The notes beneath the pieces were generated by a model. It worked only from the letters and a program-made list of their open reading frames with translations, was not told the DNA's origin and made no database searches. This document shows, in pieces, positions 1-6,912 of a stretch of 7,819 nucleotides of DNA; within the stretch, counting starts at the first letter, position 1; each line of letters begins with the position of its first letter. Source of the DNA: Defluviitaleaceae bacterium (GTDB taxonomy: Bacteria > Bacillota_A > Clostridia > Lachnospirales > WQUN01); assembly GCA_009779525.1 (NCBI GenBank), contig WREB01000041.1:1-7819 (forward strand), written 5' to 3'. A program made the position numbers and the translations under genes.

Positions 1-1
1 C

Positions 2-922
2 GCAAATGAGCGATTAATAAAATTTGGGCTTTCGGATTTTTTTTTATTCACCCAAATCGAAACGGATATCGCTAAGCCGGATGTGATAAAAAAAATCGCG
101 GCCCGTTTCAATATCGCGGCGTCGTCCGTCGCGTTCGTCGACGACGACGCGTTCGAGCGGGCGCAGGCGCGTAAGTTTATTCCCGAACTGCTCGTTTTCG
201 ACCCGGCCGAGACAAAAATATTAAGGGAATTGATCCAAAGCGATTCCAACCGTTCGCCCGAGAGGATCGAATGGATGCGAAACCGCGAGTCGCGGCTTGC
301 CGCGGAAGCTTCGTTTAAGGGAAGCAGGGCCGAATTCCTCGCCGAATGCAAGATGGAGCTTGACGTGCGAAAAGCCCGCGAAGGGGATATTCCGAGAATA
401 GCGGAGCTTGCGAGGCGTGCGAGGCAAATTAATACCAGCGTCAAAACCAAGACCAACGCCATCACCAGCGCCAACACCGCCGCCGCCGGCGCGGATTTAA
501 ACGAAAGCGCTTTAACCGAAGAGCTGCGGAACAAAAAAGCAAAACTATACGTTTGCGAATTTAACGACTTGTTCGGCCGGCACGGTATCGTCGGCGCCGC
601 GCTTCTGCGCCGGATTTACCGCGGGGACGGAAGTGACGGAACCGATTTTTTAAGCCTCGATTTACTTTGCGTTTCGTGCAGGGTGGAGGGCCGCGGTGTC
701 GCGGCCGCTTTCCTAGGCGAAATCCTGCGCGCCGAAACGAGCGAAGAAGCCGCCTCGGTCCGCTGCGTCTGCGAAACCGGAAGCGGAATGACGGCGCCGA
801 TGCTCCTCGCTTCGCTCGGCTTTAAGCAAAAACATATTTCAAACGGCGCCGCTTCGTTTTGGCTGGATCTTCCGCATAGCATAAAAGGCGTCCCGTGGAT
901 CAGGGTGACGAACGATGGATGA
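2..922 (+). CDS. FkbH-like HAD-IIIC family protein, C-terminal part (partial at window start)
   Basis: The reading frame is open to the window edge, so the N-terminus and first HAD motifs are missing; about 306 residues are visible. Residues 12-60 match the end of an FkbH-type HAD-IIIC domain, with VAFVDDDAFER (positions 128-160) standing for the family's FIDDNPxER acidic motif. From about residue 120 (position 360) a GNAT-like domain follows, beginning VRKAREGDIPRIAEL and continuing with GRHGIVGAALL and a D-L-L-C-V-S-C-R-V-E-G-R-G-V stretch, as in FkbH C-termini. Family members take the glyceryl group from 1,3-bisphosphoglycerate, dephosphorylate it and load it onto the phosphopantetheine of an ACP. 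An ACP is encoded immediately downstream with an 8-base overlap, which supports that role. An Ala/Thr/Asn-rich stretch (434-502) sits where relatives carry a conserved Asn/Thr-Arg-Tyr segment, so activity is uncertain. Family assignment is firm; the exact acyl group is inference. Confidence 0.85.
   Translation, partial: ANERLIKFGLSDFFLFTQIETDIAKPDVIKKIAARFNIAASSVAFVDDDAFERAQARKFIPELLVFDPAETKILRELIQSDSNRSPERIEWMRNRESRLAAEASFKGSRAEFLAECKMELDVRKAREGDIPRIAELARRARQINTSVKTKTNAITSANTAAAGADLNESALTEELRNKKAKLYVCEFNDLFGRHGIVGAALLRRIYRGDGSDGTDFLSLDLLCVSCRVEGRGVAAAFLGEILRAETSEEAASVRCVCETGSGMTAPMLLASLGFKQKHISNGAASFWLDLPHSIKGVPWIRVTNDG
434..490 (+). repeat. Low-complexity, C-ending codon tract inside the FkbH-like gene
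   Basis: Of 19 consecutive codons, 17 end in C (mostly ACC, AGC, AAC and GCC). The word ACCAGCG recurs at 434 and 464, exactly 30 bases apart. The tract encodes a Thr/Ser/Asn/Ala-rich stretch within the GNAT-like domain. It looks like a degenerate in-frame expansion; it does not disturb the frame. Confidence 0.5.
902..908 (+). promoter_or_regulatory. Ribosome binding site for the ACP-SpeD gene
   Basis: AGGGTGA lies 6 bases before the ATG at 915, inside the end of the FkbH-like gene. It supports the overlapping start at 915 rather than a later in-frame codon. Confidence 0.55.
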
Positions 923-1520
923 AATAATTAACGGCATCAAAAAAATCATGGTCGGCCAGCGGCTCGTCGCCGAAGGCGCCGACATACGCGGAACGAAGCT
1001 TTTGGGCGGCGGCTGCCTGGTCGATTCGCTTTCCGCGGTCAAATTTATTACGGCCGTCGAGGAGTGGTCCGGCGCGGACATTATGTTTGATCTCAACCTC
1101 GACAACATGGAATCGGTCGAAAGCCTCGCCAAATATATAGCGGATCATAAAAAGAGGGAAAAAACCGTCGTCGGCCACCAACTGATAATCGACGCGACGC
1201 GCTGCGACGAGGATTCGCTGAACGACTTGGATCAAATCGTCTCGCTCGTTCGGGACATCGCCGCGGTCATGGGTACCGAGATACTCGAGGAAGGCTCCCA
1301 CGTATTTTCGCCGATAGGGATCACCGCGTTCGCGATCGTTTCGGCGTCGCACATCGCCGCGCACACCTGGCCCGAACACGGCTACCTTGGCGTCGACGTC
1401 TTTTCGTGCAGGCAAATCGATAGAGACGAAATCATCCGGCTGATAAAAAAATATTTTGACGGCGCCGAGTTCGACGCGAGGCAGCTGGAGCGAAAAGCCG
1501 GCCCGGCGAGCTTTGAATAA
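915..1520 (+). CDS. Fusion protein: acyl carrier protein domain + SpeD-like pyruvoyl decarboxylase domain
   Basis: This is a 201-residue two-domain protein. Residues 1-78 form an ACP: helical, acidic, with the phosphopantetheine site VDSLSAV (attachment Ser38) and the later MESVESLAKYI helix. After a short charged linker (78-84), residues 85-201 are a full-length class 1 bacterial S-adenosylmethionine decarboxylase (SpeD) domain, beginning VGHQLIIDATRCD. The hallmark SASHIAAHTWPE is at 143-154. Aligned with Thermotoga maritima SpeD from memory, the pyruvoyl-forming Ser63 is Ser145, the processing His68 is His150 and the acid Cys83 is Cys165, all at identical spacing. Two changes stand out: the Glu before the cleavage serine is Ala144, and Ser55 is Thr137. 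SpeD enzymes self-cleave to an alpha/beta pair with a pyruvoyl cofactor and decarboxylate S-adenosylmethionine for spermidine synthesis; some relatives decarboxylate ornithine or arginine. Its position after FkbH suggests action on, or beside, an ACP-bound intermediate. The substrate is unknown. The start overlaps FkbH by 8 bases (ATGGATGA). Confidence 0.88.
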   Translation: MDEIINGIKKIMVGQRLVAEGADIRGTKLLGGGCLVDSLSAVKFITAVEEWSGADIMFDLNLDNMESVESLAKYIADHKKREKTVVGHQLIIDATRCDEDSLNDLDQIVSLVRDIAAVMGTEILEEGSHVFSPIGITAFAIVSASHIAAHTWPEHGYLGVDVFSCRQIDRDEIIRLIKKYFDGAEFDARQLERKAGPASFE

Positions 1521-2844
1521 ATTATTTTTGGCGTGCCTCGCGCTGTCAATGTTTTGCGGCTGCTCCGGGCTTACCGCGGGGAGGTCAGGCTCCGCCGTCT
1601 TGGTCCGCCGCCATCAGGTCGCGGAAGAAGACGCGCGGTCGGACGAAGCAAAACGCGTGATACTATACGAACCCGATTGGCGCGGCCCGTACGAACCGCC
1701 GCCGCCGGAAGCGCAGACCGAATTAGATTCTGCCGGCGAAAACTTGGGCCGGGCCGACGAAGCGTACGCGAAATCGGATGTCGAAATTGTCCGGACGGAT
1801 AACGGCGAAACTGACGGCGGCGCTTCCAATTGGGACGGCTTTAACCAAAGCGATGCGGAAGCAGCGCCGCCGCCCGAACTCGAGCCTTCCGACTATACCG
1901 AAACACTATTCATGAGAATCCCGGGTTTCGCAAACGAAATACGGCTGCACGGCAACGATAGAATCATTTTTACGCGCGCGTTCGAAAGCGAAATCGAAAA
2001 CGGTATCCTGCACGAGCAATACCTGTGCGAAGCCGTCTTTGGCGATGACGAGGGAGACCCAGCCGAAATCGTCAAGCTCTGCCATATCGGCTCGTACAGG
2101 ACCTACGTTCGCAACGGCCGGACGCGCTTCGAATATTTCGACAACATGCGTGGCTACGCCTTCGTCGACGGGGGCCGGCTGCTGACGCTTAACGAAAATC
2201 AGTCGGCGAAGACCCGCTTCGATTTATACAACGATAAATACGAGCTCGTTTTATCGGCCGAAGCGCCAAGCAACACCCTGGGCAGACAGGAGATAAGCTA
2301 CGCCTGCATAGGCGAAACCGTATTCATATCGAAGGACGGCAAGAAGCTTAGGGCGTACGACGTTTCGACCGGAAAAAGCATAAGGCTTCCCGAGGCGTTT
2401 TCATTCGAATTCGTCAAGGCTTTTGCAATAGACGAATCCGGTATTATGCACGTCGTCGGCAATAAAAATGAAACCGGATCAAACGAAATCTATTATCAAA
2501 TCGATGTGGCGGCCGAAACGATCCTGACAAGCTTCGATATGTTTAATGCGTACGGCATTATTTACCTTGCGGTAAACGGCGCGGACGGACTTCCGTATAT
2601 CGCTTGGAGCAACGGCGTTTTTAAAATAACGCCCGGCGCCTTTGAATGGGAATCAATCCTCTGGCTCGGCGCCGAAACCCGCCGTACGATGCGAGGCGTC
2701 GGGGCCAAGCTTGAAAACGGTTTCTACGGATTTTACTTCGCGGAAGGATTCTTCTTCGATAAAAGCGGCGCGATGTGCATTGCCTTCTACGACGAAGCAA
2801 ACGACACGACCAACATTTATAAGTACGCCAAGGCAAGCAAATGA
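1513..2844 (+). CDS. Lipoprotein of unknown family, possibly beta-propeller-like
   Basis: I do not recognise the family. I start it at TTG 1513, giving 443 residues with a clean type II signal peptide: MNKLFLACLALSMFCGC, lipidated Cys17. The in-frame ATG at 1456 would put about 19 hydrophilic residues in front of the signal. The TTG overlaps the end of the ACP-SpeD gene by 8 bases (TTGAATAA) and has no well-placed ribosome site (GGAG at 1487 is 22 bases away), suggesting translational coupling. Residues 18 to about 130 are a Pro/Glu/Asp-rich, probably unfolded tether, including YEPPPPEAQTE. The rest is a mainly beta domain with repeated short strands and turns, such as the ISKDGKKLRAYDVSTGKSIR and AFAIDESGIMHVVG stretches, resembling propeller blades. 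It sits directly before an ABC permease, with a 4-base overlap, so it may work with that transporter as a surface partner or binding subunit. The fold and role are inference. Confidence 0.8.
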   Translation: MNKLFLACLALSMFCGCSGLTAGRSGSAVLVRRHQVAEEDARSDEAKRVILYEPDWRGPYEPPPPEAQTELDSAGENLGRADEAYAKSDVEIVRTDNGETDGGASNWDGFNQSDAEAAPPPELEPSDYTETLFMRIPGFANEIRLHGNDRIIFTRAFESEIENGILHEQYLCEAVFGDDEGDPAEIVKLCHIGSYRTYVRNGRTRFEYFDNMRGYAFVDGGRLLTLNENQSAKTRFDLYNDKYELVLSAEAPSNTLGRQEISYACIGETVFISKDGKKLRAYDVSTGKSIRLPEAFSFEFVKAFAIDESGIMHVVGNKNETGSNEIYYQIDVAAETILTSFDMFNAYGIIYLAVNGADGLPYIAWSNGVFKITPGAFEWESILWLGAETRRTMRGVGAKLENGFYGFYFAEGFFFDKSGAMCIAFYDEANDTTNIYKYAKASK

Positions 2845-5800
2845 AGGCCGCGCTTAAATACGGAATAAAATCGGCGCTCAGAAGCCCCGTGAAGTCCGCG
2901 CTGTTTTTATTGCTGATCGCCGCGGCGGTCGGCTTCCTTTCATTGGGCTACGGGATGTATCGCTCCGCCGAGGCGATGCTTGACGAGGCGGACAAAACGT
3001 TTTCCACCTCTGCTGAATTCGTGTTCATAGGCGGAAATTTTCCCGAAGGCGATTATTTCGACCCGGCGCTTTCCGAAGCGAGGGCAGCCTTCGATCTCGA
3101 CGATTACGCGCTTGTCGGAGTCGAATTCATCGAGCACAGCGCAAGGCTCCTCGCGTTCGCGCAGGGCTACAAACCGCCGTCCTCGCTTGCGCCGATGCCG
3201 GGCTTCGCGGTTTTGCAAATAAGGGTCGGCGAAATATATCCCGGAACCGAATATTACAACGGGACGATTTACGAAGATTACTTCTCGGCGAACGACATTG
3301 GTGTCGCGAAAATATTGGTCAAGCCGTTTCGCGACGAATATTTCGAGCTAACGCCGAACCGCGTCTACATAGCGTTCGGGGTCCTGACCAACTCGAACCA
3401 CAGGTTTCCGGTGTTCGAGGCGCTTGCGTTCGCGGACAGCCTCGGCTTGCCGAAAAGCGAGGCCTACTGCCCCCCGGTCGTCGACATGACCGGCGCCGGC
3501 GCCTTGGGCTTCGCGCATTTTTGGGAAAGCGAAGCGGGTCAATATTTTTCAGGGATAATCGAGAAACTAAGACTAGCGAACATGATGGTGGACCTGGTCG
3601 CTTCGGTCGACCTAAAGTCGTTGCAAGCCTTCCATCAAGGCGAGTACGTCTTGACGGACGGCGAATTTCCGCAAAGCGAAGCCGCTAACGAATGCCTGCT
3701 CCCGCGAAGGGTCGCCGCGCAGCTGGATCTTGACGTCGGCGATACCGTCGCGATTTCGGTAAAAAGGATCAAAACCGAAACCTACAGGTACGATACGGTG
3801 AAGTCCGGCGCCGGGTTCGACGCGGTAGAAGATTTCACCGTTTCCGGAATCTACCGTTCCGAAGACCAGTATTCGCCGATTTTTATCGCGGACGCCGGAC
3901 AGCCCTGGCTCGCCGCGGACAAATACGATTACGTGCTTGCCTGCGCGAAACTCGAGAACAGAAGCGCGGCGAAATATATTGAAGCGATCGCGGATTCGCT
4001 TCCGCGCGGCGTGATCGTCAACGTAAGCGACCAGGGCTACTCCGAGGCGGTCAAGCCGGTCAGATCTCTTCGGGAGACCGCCGTTTTGATAACGGCGCTC
4101 TGCGGTTTTTCCGTGCTGGTGGTGCTTGCGCTTTTCGCCTATTTTTACGTCTACAGGGCGGGCGAATCGGTCAGGGCGCTGCTTCGGCTCGGTTCAGGAG
4201 CGCTTGGTCCGCTGCTGTTTTTACTGTCCGGCGCGGGGATTATCGCGATTGCTTCGTCCGCCGCGGGCTGCGCCGCCGGATACGCGGTATCAAGGCGCGT
4301 CGCGGACATTGTCTACGCGACGGCGGCCGAAAACAACGTTTACGACCACCGTTTCAGCGCGCTCGGTTTCGGCCAAATGGCGGAAGGAGTTTCGCTGACC
4401 ATAGGAAACGCCGAAGTTTCCTTTGCCCCGGTCGCTTTAACCGTCGTTGCGGCGTCGTTTTTGATATGCGCGGCCTTTGGGATAAAGGCGGTCCGGTCCC
4501 AGGGCGCGAAAAAACGCTTTAAGGCCGCTTCGCGAAAAATCGAACGAAAGCGCCGAGCCGACGAATCTCATAGAAACGAAAACTTACCCAATGCCGGAGC
4601 AAAATTTTTCGAGCGCGTTCCCGGACTCACGCTCCGCTACGCCGTTAAATCGGCCGTCCGCGGCGGTGCGCGCAGCTTGGCGGTGCCGATGCTCTACTTC
4701 GCGCTGCTTACGTTCCTTTTCGTCTTCAACGATTTGCGCGAGGGCTACCAGGCCGAGCTTGACGGCGTCTACGACGCGATACCCGTGACGATGCGGCATA
4801 CCGGCGTGCGTTCTTACCAGACCGAAAACCTATCGATCGACCCGCAGCTCGCGAGGGATTTGATCGAAACCGGGTTTATTGAAAGCGTCTGGTATTCGAG
4901 GACGGTTAAGGGCAACTACGGAGGCAGCCCGGGCAGGGCCGATTTCGGCGGCGAAGTCGAATCGGGCGAAACGGGCGCGGACTATGATTTATTTGTTTTT
5001 ACGGCGCCCGCCAGCGGGTTCGAGCTCGAAACGATGGTTTGGACGTTCGATTCGAATTCGTTCAACATAGTGTTTACGGACGATTTGACCGAAATGCGCG
5101 AGTTTCAATCTTTCAACTCCCCGGAGATTGATCGGGACGAAAAATATGACTGGTATAAAACGGCCGACGATGGCGGGTTCGTTAAAAACGCGCTCGTTTC
5201 CCGCAGGTTCGCGGAACTGCACGGATTATCGGCCGGAGACTTGTTTTACGTAAATGTGCTTTACGAAAGCAGCCCGGGCGTCTACGGCGGGATTATGGCC
5301 TCGCCCTACGCGGTCGCGGGTCTCTATGAAAGCGACGTGAACCGCCAGTCGGTGTTCGTCTACGAGGAGATTTTCACGCAGGAACTTACATACGAAACGG
5401 TCTCGTATTTCAGCAAGCTCGGCGTAACCTACGAGCACGTGGAAAAACTCACCGATTATAGCTACAGTTCGATGGGCTACGCGCTTCGCGATACCGAAAA
5501 GCTCTCACAACTCAAAGATTTCCTCGCAAAAAATTACGACGCGCCGGGCAGGCCGGGAGTCCACAGAAACTGGATAATCGTCGACGACAAAGCGCTTTAC
5601 CAAACGATCGACAGCCTTACGCGCCACATCGGGTATATGGGCATGCTTTTTCCCGCGGTGCTTTGCGCGGTGGCGCTGATCGGTTTCTTCGCGTCTAACC
5701 TGCTTTTAAAAAACCGGTTCGGCGAAATCAACACGCTTAGGAGCATAGGGGCCGGCCGATTGCGCGTGTTCGCCGCGTTTTTTATAGAACCCGTCATTTT

Positions 5801-5972
5801 ATCTGTGCCGGGCGTTTTGCTTGCCTCGGCGGCGGTTGCGATAACGGGCGCGGCGCCGGTTTCGGTTCCGATGATCGCGCTGTTTTCGGTTTGCTATAAC
5901 GCGGGCCAGGCGACCGCGGTTTTGCATACGTTCCGCAAGGCGGTAATCGCGTCGCTAGGCGCGGACGAATAG
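2841..5972 (+). CDS. ABC transporter permease, MacB/FtsX type, double FtsX module
   Basis: This is a 1043-residue membrane protein. TM1 (about 19-40) follows the typical N-terminal LKYGIKSALRSPVKS amphipathic segment. A large outside domain (about 41-410) contains a MacB periplasmic-core-like patch, DVGDTVAISV. TM2-TM4 lie near 413-434, 457-484 and 530-550, with the FtsX loop LLRLGSGALGP between TM2 and TM3. After a basic cytoplasmic linker rich in Lys/Arg (550-590), the pattern repeats: LRYAVKSAVRG, TM5 (612-632), a second outside domain (633-930), then TM6-TM8 near 932-956, 976-1003 and 1007-1022, with the matching loop LRSIGAGRLRVF. Such permeases transmit ATP hydrolysis to the outside domains; they export peptides, lipoproteins or antibiotics, or act in sensing, and often do not move substrate through a channel. 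The ATG overlaps the lipoprotein stop (ATGA) and has AAGG 7 bases upstream. The ATPase follows at once. The substrate cannot be read from the sequence. Confidence 0.9.
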   Translation: MKAALKYGIKSALRSPVKSALFLLLIAAAVGFLSLGYGMYRSAEAMLDEADKTFSTSAEFVFIGGNFPEGDYFDPALSEARAAFDLDDYALVGVEFIEHSARLLAFAQGYKPPSSLAPMPGFAVLQIRVGEIYPGTEYYNGTIYEDYFSANDIGVAKILVKPFRDEYFELTPNRVYIAFGVLTNSNHRFPVFEALAFADSLGLPKSEAYCPPVVDMTGAGALGFAHFWESEAGQYFSGIIEKLRLANMMVDLVASVDLKSLQAFHQGEYVLTDGEFPQSEAANECLLPRRVAAQLDLDVGDTVAISVKRIKTETYRYDTVKSGAGFDAVEDFTVSGIYRSEDQYSPIFIADAGQPWLAADKYDYVLACAKLENRSAAKYIEAIADSLPRGVIVNVSDQGYSEAVKPVRSLRETAVLITALCGFSVLVVLALFAYFYVYRAGESVRALLRLGSGALGPLLFLLSGAGIIAIASSAAGCAAGYAVSRRVADIVYATAAENNVYDHRFSALGFGQMAEGVSLTIGNAEVSFAPVALTVVAASFLICAAFGIKAVRSQGAKKRFKAASRKIERKRRADESHRNENLPNAGAKFFERVPGLTLRYAVKSAVRGGARSLAVPMLYFALLTFLFVFNDLREGYQAELDGVYDAIPVTMRHTGVRSYQTENLSIDPQLARDLIETGFIESVWYSRTVKGNYGGSPGRADFGGEVESGETGADYDLFVFTAPASGFELETMVWTFDSNSFNIVFTDDLTEMREFQSFNSPEIDRDEKYDWYKTADDGGFVKNALVSRRFAELHGLSAGDLFYVNVLYESSPGVYGGIMASPYAVAGLYESDVNRQSVFVYEEIFTQELTYETVSYFSKLGVTYEHVEKLTDYSYSSMGYALRDTEKLSQLKDFLAKNYDAPGRPGVHRNWIIVDDKALYQTIDSLTRHIGYMGMLFPAVLCAVALIGFFASNLLLKNRFGEINTLRSIGAGRLRVFAAFFIEPVILSVPGVLLASAAVAITGAAPVSVPMIALFSVCYNAGQATAVLHTFRKAVIASLGADE

Positions 5973-5976
5973 GGTT

Positions 5977-5984
5977 AAGGGTGG
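5977..5984 (+). promoter_or_regulatory. Ribosome binding site for the ABC ATPase
   Basis: AAGGGTGG lies 8 bases before ATG 5993. This favours ATG 5993 over the in-frame GTG at 5981, which would itself lie inside this element; AGGG at 5971-5974 could still serve the GTG. Confidence 0.45.
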
Positions 5985-5992
5985 ATTGCGAA

Positions 5993-6649
5993 ATGCTTAC
6001 GCTTACTAACGTTCGCTATAAATACGTGACCCGCTACATGACGGTCGAGGCGCTTCGTGGCGTCGAATACGAGTTCGAGGCGGGGAGGCTCTACGCCCTA
6101 CGCGGCCCGTCGGGTTGCGGCAAGACGACGCTCGTTTCGCTGATCGCGGGCCTCGACCTTCCGACCGAAGGCGAAATAAGGTTTGAGGGCAGGCCGACTG
6201 GCAAAATGAATCTCGCAAGGCACAGGAGGGAGAACGTAGCGGTCATCTACCAAAGCTACAACCTGCTCCCGCAGATGACCGTCGCGGAAAACGTCATGTA
6301 CCCTATGGAGCTTAACGGAATCAAACCGAAAGCCGCGCGCGAGAAGGCGCTTGAGTTAATCGGCGGCGTCGGGCTCACCGAAAGCGAGTTCAGGCGCCTT
6401 CCGCACATGCTCTCGGGCGGCCAGCAGCAGCGCGTCGCGATCGCGCGCGCCCTCGGGACGCGCGTAAAAATGATTTTGGCGGACGAACCGACCGGCAACC
6501 TCGACTCCGCCAACACATCAAACGTGATAACGCTTTTAAAAGAACTGGCAAATTCGCGCGGCTACTGCGTCATAGTCGCGACCCACGACGAATCCGTCGC
6601 GCGCGTCGCCGACACGCAGCTTCTGATGGAAGACGGCAGGCTAAAATAA
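5993..6649 (+). CDS. ABC transporter ATPase, MacB/LolD/FtsE type
   Basis: This is a complete 218-residue nucleotide-binding subunit. Walker A is GPSGCGKTT (38-46), the Q-loop glutamine is Gln87 in [10 protein letters not shown], and the signature is LSGGQ (140-144). Walker B is MILADEP with Asp164 and catalytic Glu165, the D-loop is GNLDS (168-172), and the switch histidine is His198 in ATHDES. All catalytic residues are intact. Length and sequence fit the MacB/LolD/FtsE subfamily that pairs with FtsX-type permeases, and the gene lies 20 bases after such a permease. It should act on the inner face of the membrane and power the upstream permease, together with the lipoprotein. I prefer ATG 5993 because it gives the usual [11 protein letters not shown] opening; GTG 5981 would add four residues. 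It is the last gene of the plus-strand row. Confidence 0.93.
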   Translation: MLTLTNVRYKYVTRYMTVEALRGVEYEFEAGRLYALRGPSGCGKTTLVSLIAGLDLPTEGEIRFEGRPTGKMNLARHRRENVAVIYQSYNLLPQMTVAENVMYPMELNGIKPKAAREKALELIGGVGLTESEFRRLPHMLSGGQQQRVAIARALGTRVKMILADEPTGNLDSANTSNVITLLKELANSRGYCVIVATHDESVARVADTQLLMEDGRLK

Positions 6650-6668
6650 CCGGGCGAAAAATACAGCG

Positions 6669-6695
6669 TAAAAAAATATTTTTTTGGGTCGATAA
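6669..6695 (+). promoter_or_regulatory. Candidate sigma-28 (SigD/FliA)-like promoter
   Basis: TAAAAAAA at 6669-6676 and GTCGATAA at 6688-6695 give a TAAA-N15-GTCGATAA arrangement, one base off the sigma-28 -10 box GCCGATAA. No plus-strand gene follows, so it could only drive a short RNA ending at the 6861-6898 hairpin. The A-rich background makes a chance match quite possible. Confidence 0.2.
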
Positions 6696-6827
6696 TTTTA
6701 ACGCCGCTGACGGCAACAGAATCGAGTTTTGGGTGCCGATAAAAAGGGTGTAAAGTCTTTTATTGTTTTTGATGAAAATATATTAAGCCACGAAAATTAA
6801 TATGAATGCCCTTATATATTTATGAGA

Positions 6828-6839
6828 GGGTTATAACCC
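6828..6839. other. Perfect 12-base palindrome with flanking arms
   Basis: GGGTTATAACCC is its own reverse complement. Outside it, TTTAT (6819-6823) and ATAAA (6840-6844) also pair, with a 4-base GAGA bulge on the left. It could be a protein-binding site or part of an RNA hairpin upstream of the terminator. No function can be assigned. Confidence 0.3.
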
Positions 6840-6860
6840 ATAAAAACGGACGCAACGAAA

Positions 6861-6898
6861 GAACCCCCTGTCGTTAGAATGAAAACGACGGGGGGCTC
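6861..6898. terminator. Strong intrinsic terminator, probably bidirectional, between convergent genes
   Basis: The arms 6861-6875 (GAACCCCCTGTCGTT) and 6884-6898 (AACGACGGGGGGCTC) form a 15-pair stem with one A-C mismatch and one wobble, around an 8-base loop. On the plus strand it is followed by CTATATTTT, and on the minus strand by TTTCGTTG, so the T-tracts are imperfect. It lies 14 bases after the chemotaxis-protein stop codon on the minus strand and about 210 bases after the ABC ATPase on the plus strand. It most likely ends the chemotaxis gene and probably also the plus-strand operon. Confidence 0.75.
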
Positions 6899-6912
6899 CT
6901 ATATTTTGCGCC

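Noticed and set aside
83..85. GTG at 83 as the start of the first gene
   Set aside because: The frame is open to position 2, and the upstream residues continue the FkbH homology, so the start is outside the window.
37..95. T9 (37-45) and A8 (88-95) homopolymer runs as a slippage or phase-variation site
   Set aside because: The frame through both runs is intact and encodes conserved FkbH sequence; nothing indicates an alternative product.
900..1415. Minus-strand open frame of 171 codons opposite ACP-SpeD
   Set aside because: It is a shadow of a well-supported gene; its translation is Arg/Asp-rich with no recognisable motif, and the opposite strand has clear family matches.
1456..1458. ATG 1456 as the lipoprotein start
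   Set aside because: It would add about 19 polar residues before the signal peptide and overlap the SpeD domain by 65 bases; TTG 1513 gives a standard lipoprotein N-terminus.
6670..6685. A7-TA-T7 palindrome as the operon terminator
   Set aside because: It has no GC pairs and would form a very weak stem; the hairpin at 6861-6898 is a far better terminator.
6703..6714. GCCG-CTGA-CGGC hairpin as a terminator
   Set aside because: The stem is only four pairs and is not followed by a T-tract.
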